64,000 nucleotides of DNA from DASRFA01 sp035651755 (GTDB lineage Bacteria; Desulfobacterota; Binatia; UBA12015). The position numbers and the translations under genes are program-made. This document shows positions 16,379 through 24,818 of this stretch, piece after piece; position 1 is the stretch's first letter; each line of letters opens with the position of its first letter. The stretch spans positions 1 through 64,000 of the forward strand of contig DASRFA010000022.1 in assembly GCA_035651755.1 (NCBI GenBank), in the 5' to 3' direction. The notes beneath the pieces were generated by a model. It saw only the letters and a program-made list of their open reading frames with translations. It searched no databases and was not told the DNA's origin.

Positions 16379-16849
16379 TCAGCTCTGCGGACGGCCGGCC
16401 TGCGCGGCGCGCGCCCTGCGCTCGGCGGTCCAGGAGTTCGCGGCCCAGCCGTCGAGGCGCGCGCGCCGGTGGCGGAAGAGCCAGCGGTCGCCGACGCGCG
16501 CGTAGACGTCGCGGTAGCGGCCCCAGTGGTCCGGGCCGCGGTCGGTGACGACGAAGAAGTAGGCGACGCCGCGCGCCTCGTCGCGGTTCACGACGTCGAT
16601 CCGGTGGTTCGAGACGTGATGGCGGATGAGCGCGACCGGCGTCACCGACTTGAGGTCCGAGCCGGTGCCCGTCAGGAAGCCGCGGATCGCTTCCCGGCCG
16701 CGCGCCTCCGGAGCGTCGCCTCCGTGGAGCACGCCGTCCTCCGTGAAGAGGTCGAGGAGCTCGTCGAAGCGGCCGCCGTCGGCGAAGTGCGCGTAGGACG
16801 CGACCAGGTCCCGGATCTGCTCGCGCGCGATCAGCTCCCACGTCTCCAT
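16379..16849 (-). CDS. SnoaL-like / NTF2-fold protein
   Basis: 156 aa, ATG at 16849 with AGGAGG upstream. The pattern is a helical start (IAREQIRDLVASYAHFADGGRFDELLDLF), TEDGVLHG, then beta-strands with RHHVSNHRIDVV and a C-terminal RWLFRHRRARLDGW. This is the cone-shaped NTF2-like fold used by SnoaL cyclases, ketosteroid isomerases and small dehydratases. The Asp/His pocket residues are compatible with an enzyme but do not define the reaction. It lies upstream of the molybdopterin oxidoreductase end and converges on enolase. Confidence 0.8.
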   Translation of the reverse strand: METWELIAREQIRDLVASYAHFADGGRFDELLDLFTEDGVLHGGDAPEARGREAIRGFLTGTGSDLKSVTPVALIRHHVSNHRIDVVNRDEARGVAYFFVVTDRGPDHWGRYRDVYARVGDRWLFRHRRARLDGWAANSWTAERRARAAQAGRPQS

Positions 16850-16925
16850 GCTGCCTCCTGGCCGGCTCGGCTTTCGCGGCGCGAGCAGTCGCGCGCCCGG
16901 ACCGGCGCAGCGGCGTGGCGCGGTC

Positions 16926-19103
16926 TCATGCGGGGGCGATCGACACCGCGGTCGACTTGAATTCCGGCGTCGCCGAGTCGGGATCGCTCCGGCGCGGAAC
17001 GAGCACGTTGGCCTCCGGATAGTACATCGCGACGTTGCCGGCCGGGAGCGGGGCGAACCGGACGACCGCGTTCAGCGCGCCGGTCGCGTTCGAGACCACC
17101 ACGCGGCGATCGCGCGCGAGCCCGCGCGCGGTCGCGTCCTGCTCGTTCATCATCACCACGTCGCGGCGCTCGTTCCCGCGGTAGACGTCCTCTTCCTCGT
17201 AGACGACGGTATTGAACTGACCTTCCGAGCGGATCGTCATGAGGCGAAGCTCGCCGTCGGCGAGCGGGAAGTCCGGCACGGCCGTCGGGGCGGCGCGGGC
17301 CTTCCCCGACGAGGTCGCGAAGGCGGGGCGGTGGATCGTTCGCCCGGCGATCTCGAACTCCGCGCGCGTCCGGTCGATCTCGCCGATCGCGTCGTATCCC
17401 GGCACGACGGCCGCAATCGCGGCGCGGATCGCCGCGTGGTCGCGCAGCGCGCCGAAATCGACCGGTCCGGCCGGCAGCACGCGGCCCGCGATCGTCGCGA
17501 TGATCTCGGTCTCCGCGACGACCTCGCTCGTCGGCGGCGGGGCGCCGCCGTCGGAGAGCCGCACGTAGTTGAACATGCTCTCCTGGGTCGTGCACTGGCG
17601 CTCCTCGTCGCGCGCGAGGGCCGGGAGGACGAGGCAGGTGCGGCCGCGCCCGTGGACGTGGCCCTCGTTGAGCTTGGTCGCGACGTAGATCGTCGTGCCG
17701 ATCCGGCGGAGCGCGGGACCGGCCCAGGCGCGATCCGGGGTCGCGGCGAAGAGATTGCCGCCGAGGAGGAGCGCGACGTCGATCTCGCCGCGCCCCGCCG
17801 CCTCCACCGAGGCGAGCGTGTGCAAGCCCGGCGCCGCCGGCAGGGAGACGCCGTAGAGCGATTCGAGCCGGCGCGCGAACTCCTCCTTCAACGCCGGGCT
17901 CACGCCGACCGATCCGACGCCCTGGACGTTGCTGTGGCCGCGGATCGGCAGCAGGCCGGCGCCCGGTCGTCCGACCATCCCGCGCGCCAGCGCGAGGTTC
18001 ACGATCGCCTGCACGTTGGCGACGCCGTGCGCGTGCTGGGTGATGCCCATCGCCCACGCGAAGACGGTCGCGCGCGAGGCGGCGAGCAGCTCGACCGCGC
18101 GCTCGACGTCCTCGGCCAGCACGCCCGCGGCATCGAGGAGGCGCTCGCGCGGCTCCGCGCGCACGTCGGCTGCGACGGAATCCCAGCCGTCGACGTACGT
18201 CGCGAGGAACGCGCGGTCGAGCGCGCCGCGCTCGAGGCAGCCGCGGAGCAGGAGCTTCAGCAGCGCGATGTCGCCGCCGACGTGCGGCTGGAGGTAGAGG
18301 TCGCTCACCTCCGAGCCGAAGAGCATGCTCTTCCAGTCCGACGGCACGCGGAAGCGCACGAGCCCGATCTCGCGCAGCGGGTTCACGACGATCACCTTGC
18401 CGCCGCGCCGGCGCAACTCGACCAGCTGGGTGATCAGGCGGGGGTGGTTCGACGCCGGGTTGGCGCCGATCACGACCGCGAGGTCGGCCTGCGCGAGGTC
18501 GTCGAGCCGGACGGTCGCCGTGGCGGTTCCGAGCGCGCGCTGCAGCGCGACGCTCGACGCCTGGTGGCAGTAGTACGAGCAGTTGTTGACGTTGTTCGTG
18601 CCGAAGACGCGCGCGACGCACTGCAGGAGGAACGCCGCCTCGTTGCTGCTCCGCCCCGAGGAGTAGAAGAACGCGCGCTCCGGCCGGCACGCCGCGAGCG
18701 CCGACGAGGCGACGTCGTACGCCTCGCGCCAATCGATCCGGCGGAAGCGCTCGTCGCCCTCGCGCCAGACGACCGGGAAGCCGAGCCTTCCGGCGTGCTC
18801 CAGCTCCCGCGCCGTCATGCGCTCGAGGTCAGCCACGGGATGGCGCGCGAAGAAATCCTCGTCGATCGGCGGCTGCATGTCGGCGGCCTGCGCCTGCACC
18901 GACTTCTTGCAGACCTCGGGGAAGCTGCCGTGCTCGTTCCGCATCCCGCCGCGCTGGCCGCCCATGCCGACCGCGCACGTCTTGCAGGCGTTGTGCGTGG
19001 CGAGGCGACGGGTGAGGCGCACGGCTCCGCCCGCCTCGCGCGCACGCGCGAGCGTGTAGCGGACGGCCGCCCATCCCCCGCCTGATCGTACCGGCTTCGC
19101 CAT
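16926..19103 (-). CDS. FdhF/YdeP-like molybdopterin oxidoreductase
   Basis: 725 aa from the ATG at 19103. The N-terminal HNACKTCAVGMGGQRGG replaces the usual 4Fe-4S CxxCxxxC site, a hallmark of the YdeP group of formate-dehydrogenase-alpha-like proteins. YSSGRSSNEAA, NNCSYYCHQASS, GANPASNHPR and the C-terminal dinucleotide-binding domain (MTIRSEGQFN, YRGNERRDVVMM) follow in the expected order. YdeP proteins are implicated in acid resistance in E. coli but their substrate is not established. No fdhD, electron-transfer subunit or cofactor gene is adjacent. Alternative call: a formate dehydrogenase-like enzyme of unknown donor. Confidence 0.9.
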   Translation of the reverse strand: MAKPVRSGGGWAAVRYTLARAREAGGAVRLTRRLATHNACKTCAVGMGGQRGGMRNEHGSFPEVCKKSVQAQAADMQPPIDEDFFARHPVADLERMTARELEHAGRLGFPVVWREGDERFRRIDWREAYDVASSALAACRPERAFFYSSGRSSNEAAFLLQCVARVFGTNNVNNCSYYCHQASSVALQRALGTATATVRLDDLAQADLAVVIGANPASNHPRLITQLVELRRRGGKVIVVNPLREIGLVRFRVPSDWKSMLFGSEVSDLYLQPHVGGDIALLKLLLRGCLERGALDRAFLATYVDGWDSVAADVRAEPRERLLDAAGVLAEDVERAVELLAASRATVFAWAMGITQHAHGVANVQAIVNLALARGMVGRPGAGLLPIRGHSNVQGVGSVGVSPALKEEFARRLESLYGVSLPAAPGLHTLASVEAAGRGEIDVALLLGGNLFAATPDRAWAGPALRRIGTTIYVATKLNEGHVHGRGRTCLVLPALARDEERQCTTQESMFNYVRLSDGGAPPPTSEVVAETEIIATIAGRVLPAGPVDFGALRDHAAIRAAIAAVVPGYDAIGEIDRTRAEFEIAGRTIHRPAFATSSGKARAAPTAVPDFPLADGELRLMTIRSEGQFNTVVYEEEDVYRGNERRDVVMMNEQDATARGLARDRRVVVSNATGALNAVVRFAPLPAGNVAMYYPEANVLVPRRSDPDSATPEFKSTAVSIAPA

Positions 19104-19242
19104 GACTGCTCGCCGGCACGAGTCGCGACCGGCGCAACATCGCACCTGGTAGCACATCGCTCGGCGGCCGCGTGCCGCGGTGCACCCTTGCGGGTGCGAC
19201 CGCCGTTCGGCAGTTAAGAGAGATCATCGCGACGAGGTGGAG

Positions 19243-20103
19243 ATGCTGCGCCGGGTGATCGCCGTCTTGCTCCGAAGGGAAGCGCGGGCTGCGGCCGTCG
19301 CTCTCGCCGTCCTCGTCGGCGCAGCGCATCCGTGCGCGGCGCGCGCGGCGACGGGCCCGACCGGCCTCTCGCTCGCGTACGACGTCTACTACCTCGCGTT
19401 CCGCGTGCTCTCGGTCGAGTCGACGACCGTGGTCGAGCCCGCCGGCTATCGGACGAACAGCTTCATGCAGACGGTCGGGTTCATCGGAACGCTGTTCCCG
19501 TGGGAGTCGCGCTCGTCCGCCTTCGGGTCGATCGACGGCTCGCGTTTCGTCCCCGGCGAGTACCGCCTGCGGAGCCTGTTCCGCGGCCGGAACATCGAGG
19601 TCGATCTTCGCTACGCCGACGGCGGGCGCGTCGTGGAGCGCCTCGGCGGAGATCTCGGGACGGGCGAGCGGGCACCGATCCCCGAGGAGGAGCGCGAGAA
19701 CACGCTCGACCCGCTGAGCGCCGCGGTGTCGCTCAGCCACGAGCTGGAGCGCACGGGCACGTGTGCGGTCACCCGCCGGGTCTTCGACGGCGTTCGCCGC
19801 TACGACCTCCAGTACGAGGACCTCGGCATGGTCGAGCTCGAGCCCGCGAGCGGCGACGGCTTCGGCGGACCGGCGCGGCTCTGCAAGGCGTCGGTCCGGC
19901 CGATCGGCGGCTTTCTCGTGTCGGGGGAAGGCGCCGGGGAGGCGCCGCACGGCGTGAGCGCGTGGCTCGGCCCGCCGCTTCCCGGCGCCGCGCCGGTCCC
20001 GCTTCGGCTCGATCTCGAGGGCGCGCGCGGGACGCTGCACGCGTACCTCCAGCGCGCCGAGCCGACGGCCGGCGGCGCCGGCGACGCGGTCCGAACGGAT
20101 TGA
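19243..20103 (+). CDS. Exported DUF3108-like protein
   Basis: 286 aa from the ATG at 19243 with GAGGTGGA upstream. It starts with an Arg-rich n-region and a hydrophobic core ending in HPCAARAATG, a probable Sec signal peptide. The mature part begins LSLAYDVYYLAFRVLSVEST, continues with RTNSFMQTVGFIGTLFPWESR and ends in a beta-rich domain. That matches DUF3108, whose members are predicted periplasmic lipid- or glycan-handling beta-barrel-like proteins. It is divergent from the YdeP-like gene (139-bp gap). Function unknown. Confidence 0.75.
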   Translation: MLRRVIAVLLRREARAAAVALAVLVGAAHPCAARAATGPTGLSLAYDVYYLAFRVLSVESTTVVEPAGYRTNSFMQTVGFIGTLFPWESRSSAFGSIDGSRFVPGEYRLRSLFRGRNIEVDLRYADGGRVVERLGGDLGTGERAPIPEEERENTLDPLSAAVSLSHELERTGTCAVTRRVFDGVRRYDLQYEDLGMVELEPASGDGFGGPARLCKASVRPIGGFLVSGEGAGEAPHGVSAWLGPPLPGAAPVPLRLDLEGARGTLHAYLQRAEPTAGGAGDAVRTD

Positions 20104-20105
20104 CG

Positions 20106-20128
20106 GCGCGCCGGCCGCTCCGGCGCGC
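20106..20128. terminator. Hairpin downstream of the DUF3108-like gene
   Basis: A perfect 9-bp stem (GCGCGCCGG / CCGGCGCGC) with a 5-nt CCGCT loop begins 3 bp after the stop codon. It has no T-tract, like the other hairpins in this genome. Possible terminator or mRNA 3' stabiliser. Confidence 0.45.
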
Positions 20129-20161
20129 GCGCCGCGTCCGGCGGCGAGAAGGGAGTCGGGC

Positions 20162-20635
20162 GTGAACGTGGACGATCTGGCGCGCCGGGTCCGGGCGCTC
20201 GAGGACCGCGAGGCGATCCGCGAGTGCATCGCCCGCTACGCATTCCAGGTGGACTGCGGCGATCCTCCCGACTGGGCTTCCGTGTTCAGCGCCGACGTCG
20301 AGATGGAGGCCGGGAAGCTCGGCACGTCGCGCGGGCTCGCAGAGATCGAGCGCCGGTTCACGCGCGCCGAGCACCTCGACGCGATCCGCGACGGAAGCCA
20401 GCACTCGTACTCGAACCTCGTGGTCGAGCTCGGTCCGGGCAGCGACGAGGCGCGCGCGTGGGGCTACGCCTGCGTGCACGTCAAGCGCGACGGCGCGTGG
20501 ACGCACCACACCCTCGGCGTGAACCGCTGGCGGCTCCGGCGCGAATCGGCGGGCTGGCGGATCGTCGAGCGCCTGCGGCGGGAGGTCGGCGAAGGCGACT
20601 GGAAGCGCCTCACCGCCGACGTCACGGGATCCTGA
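20162..20635 (+). CDS. SnoaL-like / NTF2-fold protein
   Basis: 157 aa from a GTG at 20162 (MNVDDLARRVRALEDREAIRECIARYAF). The helix-rich start, DPPDWASVFSADVEME and the curved sheet ending in GVNRWRLRRESAGWRIVERLRRE fit the SnoaL-like fold of about 150 residues. The coiled start (LARRVRALEDREAI) is common in this group. The stop overlaps the convergent PPK2 gene by 14 bp. Reaction unknown. Confidence 0.8.
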   Translation: MNVDDLARRVRALEDREAIRECIARYAFQVDCGDPPDWASVFSADVEMEAGKLGTSRGLAEIERRFTRAEHLDAIRDGSQHSYSNLVVELGPGSDEARAWGYACVHVKRDGAWTHHTLGVNRWRLRRESAGWRIVERLRREVGEGDWKRLTADVTGS

Positions 20636-21425
20636 CGCGCTTCGGATCGTAGTCCGGCTTGGGGTAGCGGAGGCGCAGGCCCGAGAGCGTGCGCACGATC
20701 GCGTCGGCGATGACGAGGTTCCGGTACCACTTCCTGTCGGCCGGGATGACGTACCAGGGCGCCCACGGCGCGCTGCAGCGACGGACGACGTCCTGATACG
20801 CGCGCATGTACTGCGACCAGCGCGCACGCTCCGCGAGATCGCCGGGGTTGAACTTCCACTGCTTCTCGGGATCGCGCACGCGCGCGCGCATGCGCTCCTG
20901 CTGCTCCGCCTTGCTGATGTGGAGGAAGAACTTGAGCACGATCACGCCGTTGTCGGCGAGGTAGCGCTCGAACGCGTTGATCTCGTCGAATCGCCGCTTC
21001 CAGACCGCCGGAGGGACGAGGCCGTGCACCCGGACGACCAGCACGTCCTCGTAGTGCGAGCGGTTGAAGATCGCGACGTGGCCACGCGCCGGCACGCCGC
21101 GCCACGCGCGCCAGAGGTACGGGTGATCGAGCTCGTCCGCCGTGGGCTTCTTGAAGGGAGTGACGGACACGCCCTGCGGGTTCACTCCCGAGAACACGTG
21201 CTCGATCGTGCCGTCCTTGCCGCACGTGTCCATTCCCTGCAGGACGACGAGAAGCCCGTGGCGGCGATCGACGTAGAACCGCTCCTGCAGGCGCGCGAGG
21301 CGCTTCACGTCCTCTTCCAGCTTCGGCTCGGCGTCGTCGTGGTGGGCGTATTCGCCGGTGTCGTCGGGATCGACGTCGGCGATCCGGAAGCGCGCGCCGT
21401 TCACGATCCGGTAGCGATTGCTCAC
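20622..21425 (-). CDS. ppk2: Polyphosphate kinase 2 (PPK2), class III-like
   Basis: 267 aa from a GTG at 21425 (GGAGGG upstream). It carries the P-loop GMDTCGKDGT (about 65-74), NPQGVSVTPFKKPT, FNRSHYEDVLVVRVH with the Walker B-like Asp, the lid motif KAEQQERMRAR and PWYVIPADRKWYRN. The order and length match class III PPK2 proteins such as those of Deinococcus and Meiothermus, which use polyphosphate to phosphorylate nucleoside mono- and diphosphates. The GTGA start/stop overlap with pxpA shows translational coupling; it is the last gene of the operon. Confidence 0.92.
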   Translation of the reverse strand: MSNRYRIVNGARFRIADVDPDDTGEYAHHDDAEPKLEEDVKRLARLQERFYVDRRHGLLVVLQGMDTCGKDGTIEHVFSGVNPQGVSVTPFKKPTADELDHPYLWRAWRGVPARGHVAIFNRSHYEDVLVVRVHGLVPPAVWKRRFDEINAFERYLADNGVIVLKFFLHISKAEQQERMRARVRDPEKQWKFNPGDLAERARWSQYMRAYQDVVRRCSAPWAPWYVIPADRKWYRNLVIADAIVRTLSGLRLRYPKPDYDPKRVRIP

Positions 21426-22216
21426 GTTCCCTCCACGAAGGGCGCGACCGCGATCCCGGCCGCCGCGAGGCGCTCGTGCGTCGTGCGCGCGATCGCGAGC
21501 GCGGCCGGCCCGTCGCCGTGGAGGCAGAGCGTCTCCGCGGCGATCGCGATCGTTCCGCCGTCCACGGTCGGCGCGCGGCCGTGGCATGCGATCGCGACCG
21601 CGCGCCGCGCCGCCTCCTCGGGATCCGAGAGGCACGCGCCCGGACGGTCGCGCGGCGCGAGCGCGCCGGAGGCGAGCAGCGCGCGGTCGACGAAGCCCTC
21701 CGCGACGGCGCGCACGCCCTCGCGGGACGCGACCGCGAGCGCGCGGGAGCCGGCGAGGAGCACGAGCGGCACTCCCGGGAGTGCCCCGCGTACCGCTCCG
21801 GCGATCGCCGCGGCGACGCCGTCGTCCTCCGCCGCCAGGTTGTAGAGAGCGCCGTGCGGCTTCACGAAGGAGACGCGGACGCCGGCCTCCGCGGCGAGCT
21901 GCACGAGGTGCTCGACCTGCTCCCGCACGAGCCCTGCGATCGCAGCGGGGTCGCGCGTCGCGACGCGGCGGCCGAACGACGCGCGGTCCGCGAACCCGGG
22001 GTGCGCGCCCACGGCGACCGAGCGGGCGCGCGCGGCCTCGAGCGTCCGCCGGATGACGTCGTCGTCGCCGGCGTGGCCGCCGCACGCGACGCTCGCCGAC
22101 GTCAGGTACGGGAAGAGGGCGGCGTCGTCGAAGCCCTCGCCGACGTCGGCGTTGAGGTCGATGGTCGCGCGCACCGCGGTTCGCTGCGGCGGCGCCGCAC
22201 GCGCGGTCCCGCTCAC
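21422..22216 (-). CDS. pxpA: 5-oxoprolinase subunit A (LamB/YcsF family)
   Basis: 264 aa from a GTG at 22216 that overlaps the pxpC stop by 4 nt. It shows IDLNADVGEGFDD near the start, SVACGGHAGD, GAHPGFADR, VKPHGALYN and CLHGDGP, all standard LamB/YcsF motifs. PxpA hydrolyses the phosphorylated or activated ring of 5-oxo-L-proline, with PxpBC supplying ATP-dependent activation; the product is L-glutamate. 5-oxoproline is a spontaneous damage product of glutamine and glutamate. A complete pxpB-pxpC-pxpA set is present here. Confidence 0.95.
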   Translation of the reverse strand: MSGTARAAPPQRTAVRATIDLNADVGEGFDDAALFPYLTSASVACGGHAGDDDVIRRTLEAARARSVAVGAHPGFADRASFGRRVATRDPAAIAGLVREQVEHLVQLAAEAGVRVSFVKPHGALYNLAAEDDGVAAAIAGAVRGALPGVPLVLLAGSRALAVASREGVRAVAEGFVDRALLASGALAPRDRPGACLSDPEEAARRAVAIACHGRAPTVDGGTIAIAAETLCLHGDGPAALAIARTTHERLAAAGIAVAPFVEGT

Positions 22217-23199
22217 GAGCGAGCCTCGCGCGGCGCCCCGAGCGACGCCGGCGGCAGCTCGTCGCGGCGCTGCCGGTCGGCGGCGACCGCATCGGCGAGC
22301 GGCACCGGCGCGAATCGGACGCGCCGACCCGGGACGAGGCGCGCGATCTCGCCGATGTCCGCGCGGATCACGAGCGCGGGCTTGGCGTACCCGCCGGTCA
22401 CCGGGCGATCGGGCCCGAGCACGATCGCGTCGCCCGACGGCGGCATCTGCACGGCGCCGAGCGTCGTTCCCTCGGGCGGGATTCCCGCGACCCGCCCGAC
22501 GCGGTCCGGGATCGCCGGGTCGAGCGCCGTCAAGCGCACGCCGACGCGGTCGGATTCCGGCGCGACCGTCCAGAGCGTCGCGGCGAGCAGCGCGAGCGTG
22601 TCGCCCGGATGCAGATCGGCCTGCGGGCCCGCGACGATGCGGAGGGTCGCGACCTGGTCACGCGCGTCTCCGCGGCTCGGGTACTTCCATGGGCGGCGCG
22701 ACGCCGGCGTCCCGATCGGGTCGCCGACGTCCAGGACGTCGCCCGCGCGGAGCGGGCGCCCGGCGAACCCCCCGAACCCGGCGTGCGCGCAGGTGGAGCG
22801 GCTTCCGAGCTTCGGCGGCACGGCGATCCCGCCGGCGAGCGCGAGCCAGGCGCGAGCGCCGCCGAGCGCGCCGACGTGCAGCGACTCGCCCGCGCGGAGC
22901 GCCGCCGGCTCGCCCGAGCGGCACCGGCGCGTCGCGCCGCCGTGGCTCCGCACCTCGCCCTCCGCCCCGACGACCGCGACCGCGACCTCGCGCGGCCCGT
23001 CGTTTCGCAGGTCCGGGCCCGCGAGCGTCAGCTCGAGCCCCGCGTCGTCGTCGCGGTTCCCGACGAGGCGATTCGCCGCGACGAGCGCGACCGCGTCGAA
23101 GGCGCCGCCGGGCGGGACTCCCCAGCGCGCGGCGTTCGTCCGCCCGAGATCCTCGACCGTCGTTCGCGAGCCGGGACGCAGCACCGCGATGCGCGTCAA
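22213..23199 (-). CDS. pxpC: 5-oxoprolinase subunit C (AHS2 family)
   Basis: 328 aa from a TTG at 23199 that overlaps the pxpB stop by 4 nt. The AHS2 pattern is clear: VLRPGSRTTVEDLGR at the start, GVPPGGAFD, NRLVGN, ELTLAGP, AWLALAGG, KLGSRSTCAHAGFGG, PPEGTTLGAVQMPPSGD and LGPDRPVTGGYAK. The family was long labelled 'biotin-dependent carboxyltransferase' or 'allophanate hydrolase subunit 2' but acts with PxpB and PxpA on 5-oxoproline. Length normal. Confidence 0.95.
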   Translation of the reverse strand: MTRIAVLRPGSRTTVEDLGRTNAARWGVPPGGAFDAVALVAANRLVGNRDDDAGLELTLAGPDLRNDGPREVAVAVVGAEGEVRSHGGATRRCRSGEPAALRAGESLHVGALGGARAWLALAGGIAVPPKLGSRSTCAHAGFGGFAGRPLRAGDVLDVGDPIGTPASRRPWKYPSRGDARDQVATLRIVAGPQADLHPGDTLALLAATLWTVAPESDRVGVRLTALDPAIPDRVGRVAGIPPEGTTLGAVQMPPSGDAIVLGPDRPVTGGYAKPALVIRADIGEIARLVPGRRVRFAPVPLADAVAADRQRRDELPPASLGAPREARS

Positions 23200-23810
23200 G
23201 CGGGGACCATCCGGACGACGTCGCCAGGCTGGAGCAGGGCGGGGCGCTCGGCGTTCGGATCGAAGAGCGCGACGTCGGTGTGACCGAGCAGGTGCCAGCC
23301 GCCCGGCGACGCGGCGGGATAGATGCCCGTCCACTCGCCCCCGATCGCGACGCTCCCCGCCGGCACGCGCGGGCGCGGCGACGCCCGGCGCGGCATGCGG
23401 AGGGCGTCCGGAAGCCCGGCGAGGTACGCGAAGCCGGGCTGGAAGCCGACGAAGGCGACCCGGTAGCTCGCACCCGCGTGCAACGCGATCGCGTCCGCGA
23501 CCGACAGCCCCGCGTGGCGCGCCAGCAAAGCGAGATCCTCGCCGTCGTAGCGGACCGGGACCGCGTGCGAGCGCGCATCGGCGGAGGACGCGGCGAGCTG
23601 CGCGCCCGCGACGTCCTGCCATGCGGCGGCGAGCCAGCGCTCCTCCGCGTCCTCCGGCGGGTCGTGGAAGGCGACGAGCACGGTCGACGCTCCGGGCACG
23701 AGGTCGCGGACCGCGGCGGGCGCGTCTCGGGAGAGGCGGGAGAGCGCCGCGAGAACGCCTTCCGGCGTGTCGAGCGGCAGCAGCCAGGCGCACTCGCCGA
23801 CGCGCTTCAT
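23196..23810 (-). CDS. pxpB: 5-oxoprolinase subunit B (AHS1 family)
   Basis: 204 aa from ATG 23810, with an ATGA overlap with the gene upstream. Typical AHS1 features: a ferredoxin-like N-terminal half with VLVAFHDP, VPVRYDGEDLALLARHAGL, then VAFVGFQPGFAYLAGLP and the C-terminal barrel with VPAGSVAIGGEWTGIYP, GGWHLLGHTDV and PALLQPGDVV. Together with PxpC it forms the kinase-like activating part of bacterial 5-oxoprolinase. Confidence 0.95.
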   Translation of the reverse strand: MKRVGECAWLLPLDTPEGVLAALSRLSRDAPAAVRDLVPGASTVLVAFHDPPEDAEERWLAAAWQDVAGAQLAASSADARSHAVPVRYDGEDLALLARHAGLSVADAIALHAGASYRVAFVGFQPGFAYLAGLPDALRMPRRASPRPRVPAGSVAIGGEWTGIYPAASPGGWHLLGHTDVALFDPNAERPALLQPGDVVRMVPA

Positions 23811-24424
23811 GCGCCGAAAGCGCGCCTCACGGCCCACGCGGTCGCGACCACGGGCGCCACCGTGAGGGCGATCGTGGCGGCGAGCGTCGCGACGCTCGCC
23901 GCGCCCCAAGCCGCGAACGCGACCAGCTCGCGGGCGCCCGGCGGCGGCGTCTCGGAAGCGAGGCCGAGACGGCGGCGGACCGCTCCGAGCGGAGCGTCGA
24001 GGAGCGCGTCGTCGAGCTCGGAGCGGTAGAGGTTCTCCGAGTGGCGCCCGCGCACGAACGCGCGCAGCACGGCGCGCGGCGCGATCGCGAGGCCGATGCC
24101 CATCGCCTGCAGGTTCAGGAGCCAGGCCGCGTAGTGGTGCGCGCAGCCCGACGCGATCTCCCACGCGCCGATCTCCGCTTCGCCGGTCCAGGTGGTGTCG
24201 TAGCCGGTCGCGGCGTGGTGCACGTCGTGCAGCTTGACGGCGGCGACGCGCGCCTTGGTGTTCGGGAACCAGAGCGGGATCGGGCCCGCCTCGAGCTTCA
24301 CCCAGCGCGCGTCGTAGCCGCCGTCGCCGAAGCCGTTCCGCTGGAAGTAGAGGGCGCGCGCGGCTCGCACGGTGAGGTCGTCGCCGTAGGCAGGCTGGGC
24401 GACGCGGGTGGCGGTGGCGGCCAT
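23807..24424 (-). CDS. Membrane protein with Coq4-type HDxxHx11E motif
   Basis: 205 aa. The sequence HDVHH followed by AATGYDTTWTG and Glu (about residues 66-82) fits exactly the HDxxHx11E metal-binding signature of Coq4, the quinone-biosynthesis protein. GEAEIGAWEIASGC after it also resembles that family. Coq4 proteins are otherwise soluble or peripheral; here the C-terminus (about 165-200) is strongly hydrophobic and predicts one or two membrane helices. The gene is translationally coupled to pxpB (ATGA overlap) and follows the rhodanese by 3 bp. Function unassigned; the Coq4 link rests on the motif only. Confidence 0.6.
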   Translation of the reverse strand: MAATATRVAQPAYGDDLTVRAARALYFQRNGFGDGGYDARWVKLEAGPIPLWFPNTKARVAAVKLHDVHHAATGYDTTWTGEAEIGAWEIASGCAHHYAAWLLNLQAMGIGLAIAPRAVLRAFVRGRHSENLYRSELDDALLDAPLGAVRRRLGLASETPPPGARELVAFAAWGAASVATLAATIALTVAPVVATAWAVRRAFGA

Positions 24425-24427
24425 CCG

Positions 24428-24808
24428 TCAGTTGCGGGTCACCGGCAGGCCTTCGGCGCACCAGGCGCGCCATCCGCCGGCGACCGAAAGGACGTTGTCG
24501 TATCCCATGCGTTGGAGGCTCTCGGCGACGAGCGCCGAGCGATAGCCGCCGCCGCAGTAGCAGACGAGCCGCGTCCGCGGGTCGGGGACGCGCTCCTCGA
24601 TGTCGCGCTCGATGATGCCCTTGCCGAGGTGGATCGCGCCGGCGGCGTGCCCGGCCGCCCACTCGCTCTCCTCGCGCACGTCGACGAGGAGCGTGCCGGG
24701 CTCGGCGGCCATGCGCGCGGCTTCGGCGACGCTCACCTCGCGCACCCTCGCGCGCGCCTCGGCGCACAGCCGCTCGAACCCCGGTGAGTGTCGCCGCCCC
24801 GCCGCCAC
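24428..24808 (-). CDS. Single-domain rhodanese (sulfurtransferase)
   Basis: 126 aa from a GTG at 24808. It shows the rhodanese fold with LLVDVREESEWAAGHAAGAIHLGKG (CDC25-like first loop) and the active-site loop CGGGYRS, whose Cys carries the persulfide, then GGWRAWCAEGLPV at the end. These proteins transfer sulfane sulfur to thiols or cyanide, or serve as sulfur donors in cofactor and tRNA pathways. It begins 10 bp after the aldehyde dehydrogenase stop and leads into the oxoprolinase cluster. Confidence 0.93.
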   Translation of the reverse strand: MAAGRRHSPGFERLCAEARARVREVSVAEAARMAAEPGTLLVDVREESEWAAGHAAGAIHLGKGIIERDIEERVPDPRTRLVCYCGGGYRSALVAESLQRMGYDNVLSVAGGWRAWCAEGLPVTRN

Positions 24809-24818
24809 CGCTCGCGCC

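Noticed and set aside
16926..19103. Bona fide formate dehydrogenase
   Set aside because: The N-terminal 4Fe-4S motif is replaced by the YdeP-type CKTCAVGMGG signature, and no FDH partner or fdhD is present.
21476..24787. 1100-codon open frame antisense to the oxoprolinase operon
   Set aside because: Long shadow frames are expected at this GC content. The minus-strand genes have family motifs, coupled overlaps and Shine-Dalgarno sites, while this frame is low-complexity Arg/Ala-rich.
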